A DNA stretch of 64,000 nucleotides. Source: Brachybacterium sp042666875. GTDB taxonomy: Bacteria; Actinomycetota; Actinomycetes; Actinomycetales; Dermabacteraceae. Positions 63,004 through 64,000 of the stretch are shown here, in pieces. The translations under genes were made by a program, and so were the position numbers. Below the pieces are notes generated by a model. It saw only the letters and a program-made list of their open reading frames with translations, had not been told where the DNA came from and searched no databases. The number at the start of each line of letters is the position of its first letter. Position 1 is the stretch's first letter. The stretch covers positions 1 to 64,000 of the forward strand of contig NZ_JBHTCX010000005.1 of NCBI RefSeq assembly GCF_042666875.1, in the 5' to 3' direction.

Positions 63004-64000
63004 ATGTCCCAGAACATCCTGCGGCGTCCGGCCGGCTTCCTCGCGGTCGCGGCCCTGGCCCTCGTCCCGCTGCTGTCCCCTCTCCCGCCGGCCGCGGCCG
63101 ACGGGGACAAGGACGAGAAGATCGCCGAGCGCGAGGAGGTCGATCAGCAGCTCGAGGACCTGCGCCTCGAACTCGAAGGTGTCAACGAGGACCTGGCCGA
63201 CACCTACCTCGCGCTCGCCGAGACCGAGCTGCTGATCCCTCAGGCTCAGCAGGATCTCGAGGATGCTCAGGAGGAGCTGGAAGCGGCGCGCGAGGAGGAC
63301 CGCGAGACCGGGGAGCGGCTGGACGCGGCCCAGGAGGAGGAAGAAGAGCTCTCGGGCGAGGTCAAGTCCGGTCAGGAAGAGGTCGACCGCAGCGATGAGG
63401 AACTCGCCGAGGTCGCGATCGCCGCGTACAAGGGGGGCGGCGTCCCCAACCCCTCCAGCGTCTACGTCGGCGGGCAGGAGCCGCAGGACACCGTCGACCG
63501 CTCGATGAACTACCGGCTGACGCTCTCCTCGCAGGGGTCGCGGCTGGACACGCTGCGCACCGACCAGTCCGTCACCGAGAACTCGGCGGACCGGCTCACC
63601 GCGGTGCGCGAGGAGATCGACGACCTCAAGCAGGAGGCCGAGGAGGCCGTCCAGCGCCGCGAGGACGCCGAGGATGAGGCCGCGCAGGCGAAGCAGGACC
63701 TCGATGACCTCTACGCGGACCAGAAGCGCCAGCGGGACGAGCTCGAGGACAAGAAGACCGAGTACGAGGACCAGGAGTCCGAGCTCGAGACGCGCAGCAG
63801 CACGCTGGACGACGAGATCGAGGAGCTCGCGCAGCAGGAGCGCGAGCGTGAGGAGCGGGCGCAGCAGAAGGCACAGAGCAGCGGAGGCGACTCCTCCAGC
63901 GGCTCTGCGAACACCGGCGGCGCCTGGCAGCACCCGGTCGGCGGCCGACTGAACTCGAACTTCGGCTGGCGCGTCCACCCCATCTACGGCACCCGCAAGC
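63004..64000 (+). CDS. Secreted coiled-coil M23 peptidoglycan hydrolase (cut by window edge)
   Basis: The first 332 codons are present. A signal peptide (about 1-27, FLAVAALALVPLLSPLPPAAA) is followed by two long coiled-coil blocks (about 30-140 and 185-290) rich in Glu/Gln/Asp/Arg. A Ser/Gly linker leads to HPVGGRLNSNFGWRVHPIYGTR (about 310-331), the start of a LytM/M23 domain. This is the EnvC-like layout; in mycobacteria the FtsX partner is RipC of the NlpC/P60 family instead. It starts 2 nt after ftsX. The zinc-binding residues lie beyond the window. Confidence 0.9.
   Translation, partial: MSQNILRRPAGFLAVAALALVPLLSPLPPAAADGDKDEKIAEREEVDQQLEDLRLELEGVNEDLADTYLALAETELLIPQAQQDLEDAQEELEAAREEDRETGERLDAAQEEEEELSGEVKSGQEEVDRSDEELAEVAIAAYKGGGVPNPSSVYVGGQEPQDTVDRSMNYRLTLSSQGSRLDTLRTDQSVTENSADRLTAVREEIDDLKQEAEEAVQRREDAEDEAAQAKQDLDDLYADQKRQRDELEDKKTEYEDQESELETRSSTLDDEIEELAQQEREREERAQQKAQSSGGDSSSGSANTGGAWQHPVGGRLNSNFGWRVHPIYGTRK

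Overview
The window is about 70% GC chromosomal DNA from an actinobacterium. The evidence is two WhiB regulators, MtrA-MtrB-LpqB, a PdtaS-type kinase, DUF3499, DUF5719, DUF6912 and Rv3235-type proteins, many GTG starts, and many genes with a TANNNT box 6-8 nt before the start codon (leaderless transcription). The gene set and the missing mycolate genes suggest a micrococcal-type lineage such as Dermabacteraceae/Brachybacterium. That assignment is inference. Gene order repeatedly follows the Mycobacterium tuberculosis core (LCP/TIGR03089/CofE/WhiB2/DUF3499/ManB; MtrAB-LpqB-ComF-HPF-SecA; PdtaS-WhiB1; PrfB-FtsEX).

Layout. 0-10 kb: a cell-wall polysaccharide locus with a partial nucleotide-sugar dehydrogenase, several family 2 glycosyltransferases, UDP-galactopyranose mutase (glf), a GlfT2-like galactofuranosyltransferase, an ABC exporter (wzm/wzt) and an LCP polymer-attachment protein. 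10-20 kb: TIGR03089 protein, CofE (F420), WhiB2, a 1157-residue membrane glycosyltransferase-like protein, a DUF5719 protein, a metallopeptidase-like protein, DUF3499, and a phosphomannomutase carrying a C-terminal Trm112-like zinc domain. 20-27 kb: RDD and SpoIIM membrane proteins, then a minus-strand operon (membrane protein, DUF4129, DUF4350, MoxR, DUF58). 27-38 kb: mtrA-mtrB-lpqB-comF, hpf, a YcaQ-like glycosylase and secA. 38-46.6 kb: Rv3235-like and LysM proteins, a small HTH gene, CpaB- and CpaE-like Tad genes, DUF6912, DUF2505, pdtaS, whiB1 and a small membrane protein. 46.6-53.5 kb: an ABC exporter with an adjacent NarL-type two-component system, and a YihY protein. 53.7-59.7 kb: the main Tad pilus operon (tadA, tadB, tadC, pilin, three TadE/G-like proteins) ending in a coupled glycerate kinase. 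59.8 kb to end: prfB, ftsE, ftsX and a partial coiled-coil M23 hydrolase.

How they fit together. Most genes serve the cell envelope: making and exporting a galactan-like polymer, attaching it (LCP), sensing envelope state (MtrAB-LpqB, the ABC/TCS module), dividing (FtsEX and its hydrolase), secretion (SecA) and surface pili (Tad). The most notable non-coding signal is an identical promoter layout, a 12-mer with a TTGTCCACA core, then 39 nt, then a TANNNT box, in front of both separated Tad loci. No tRNA, rRNA, insertion sequence, prophage or CRISPR array was recognised.
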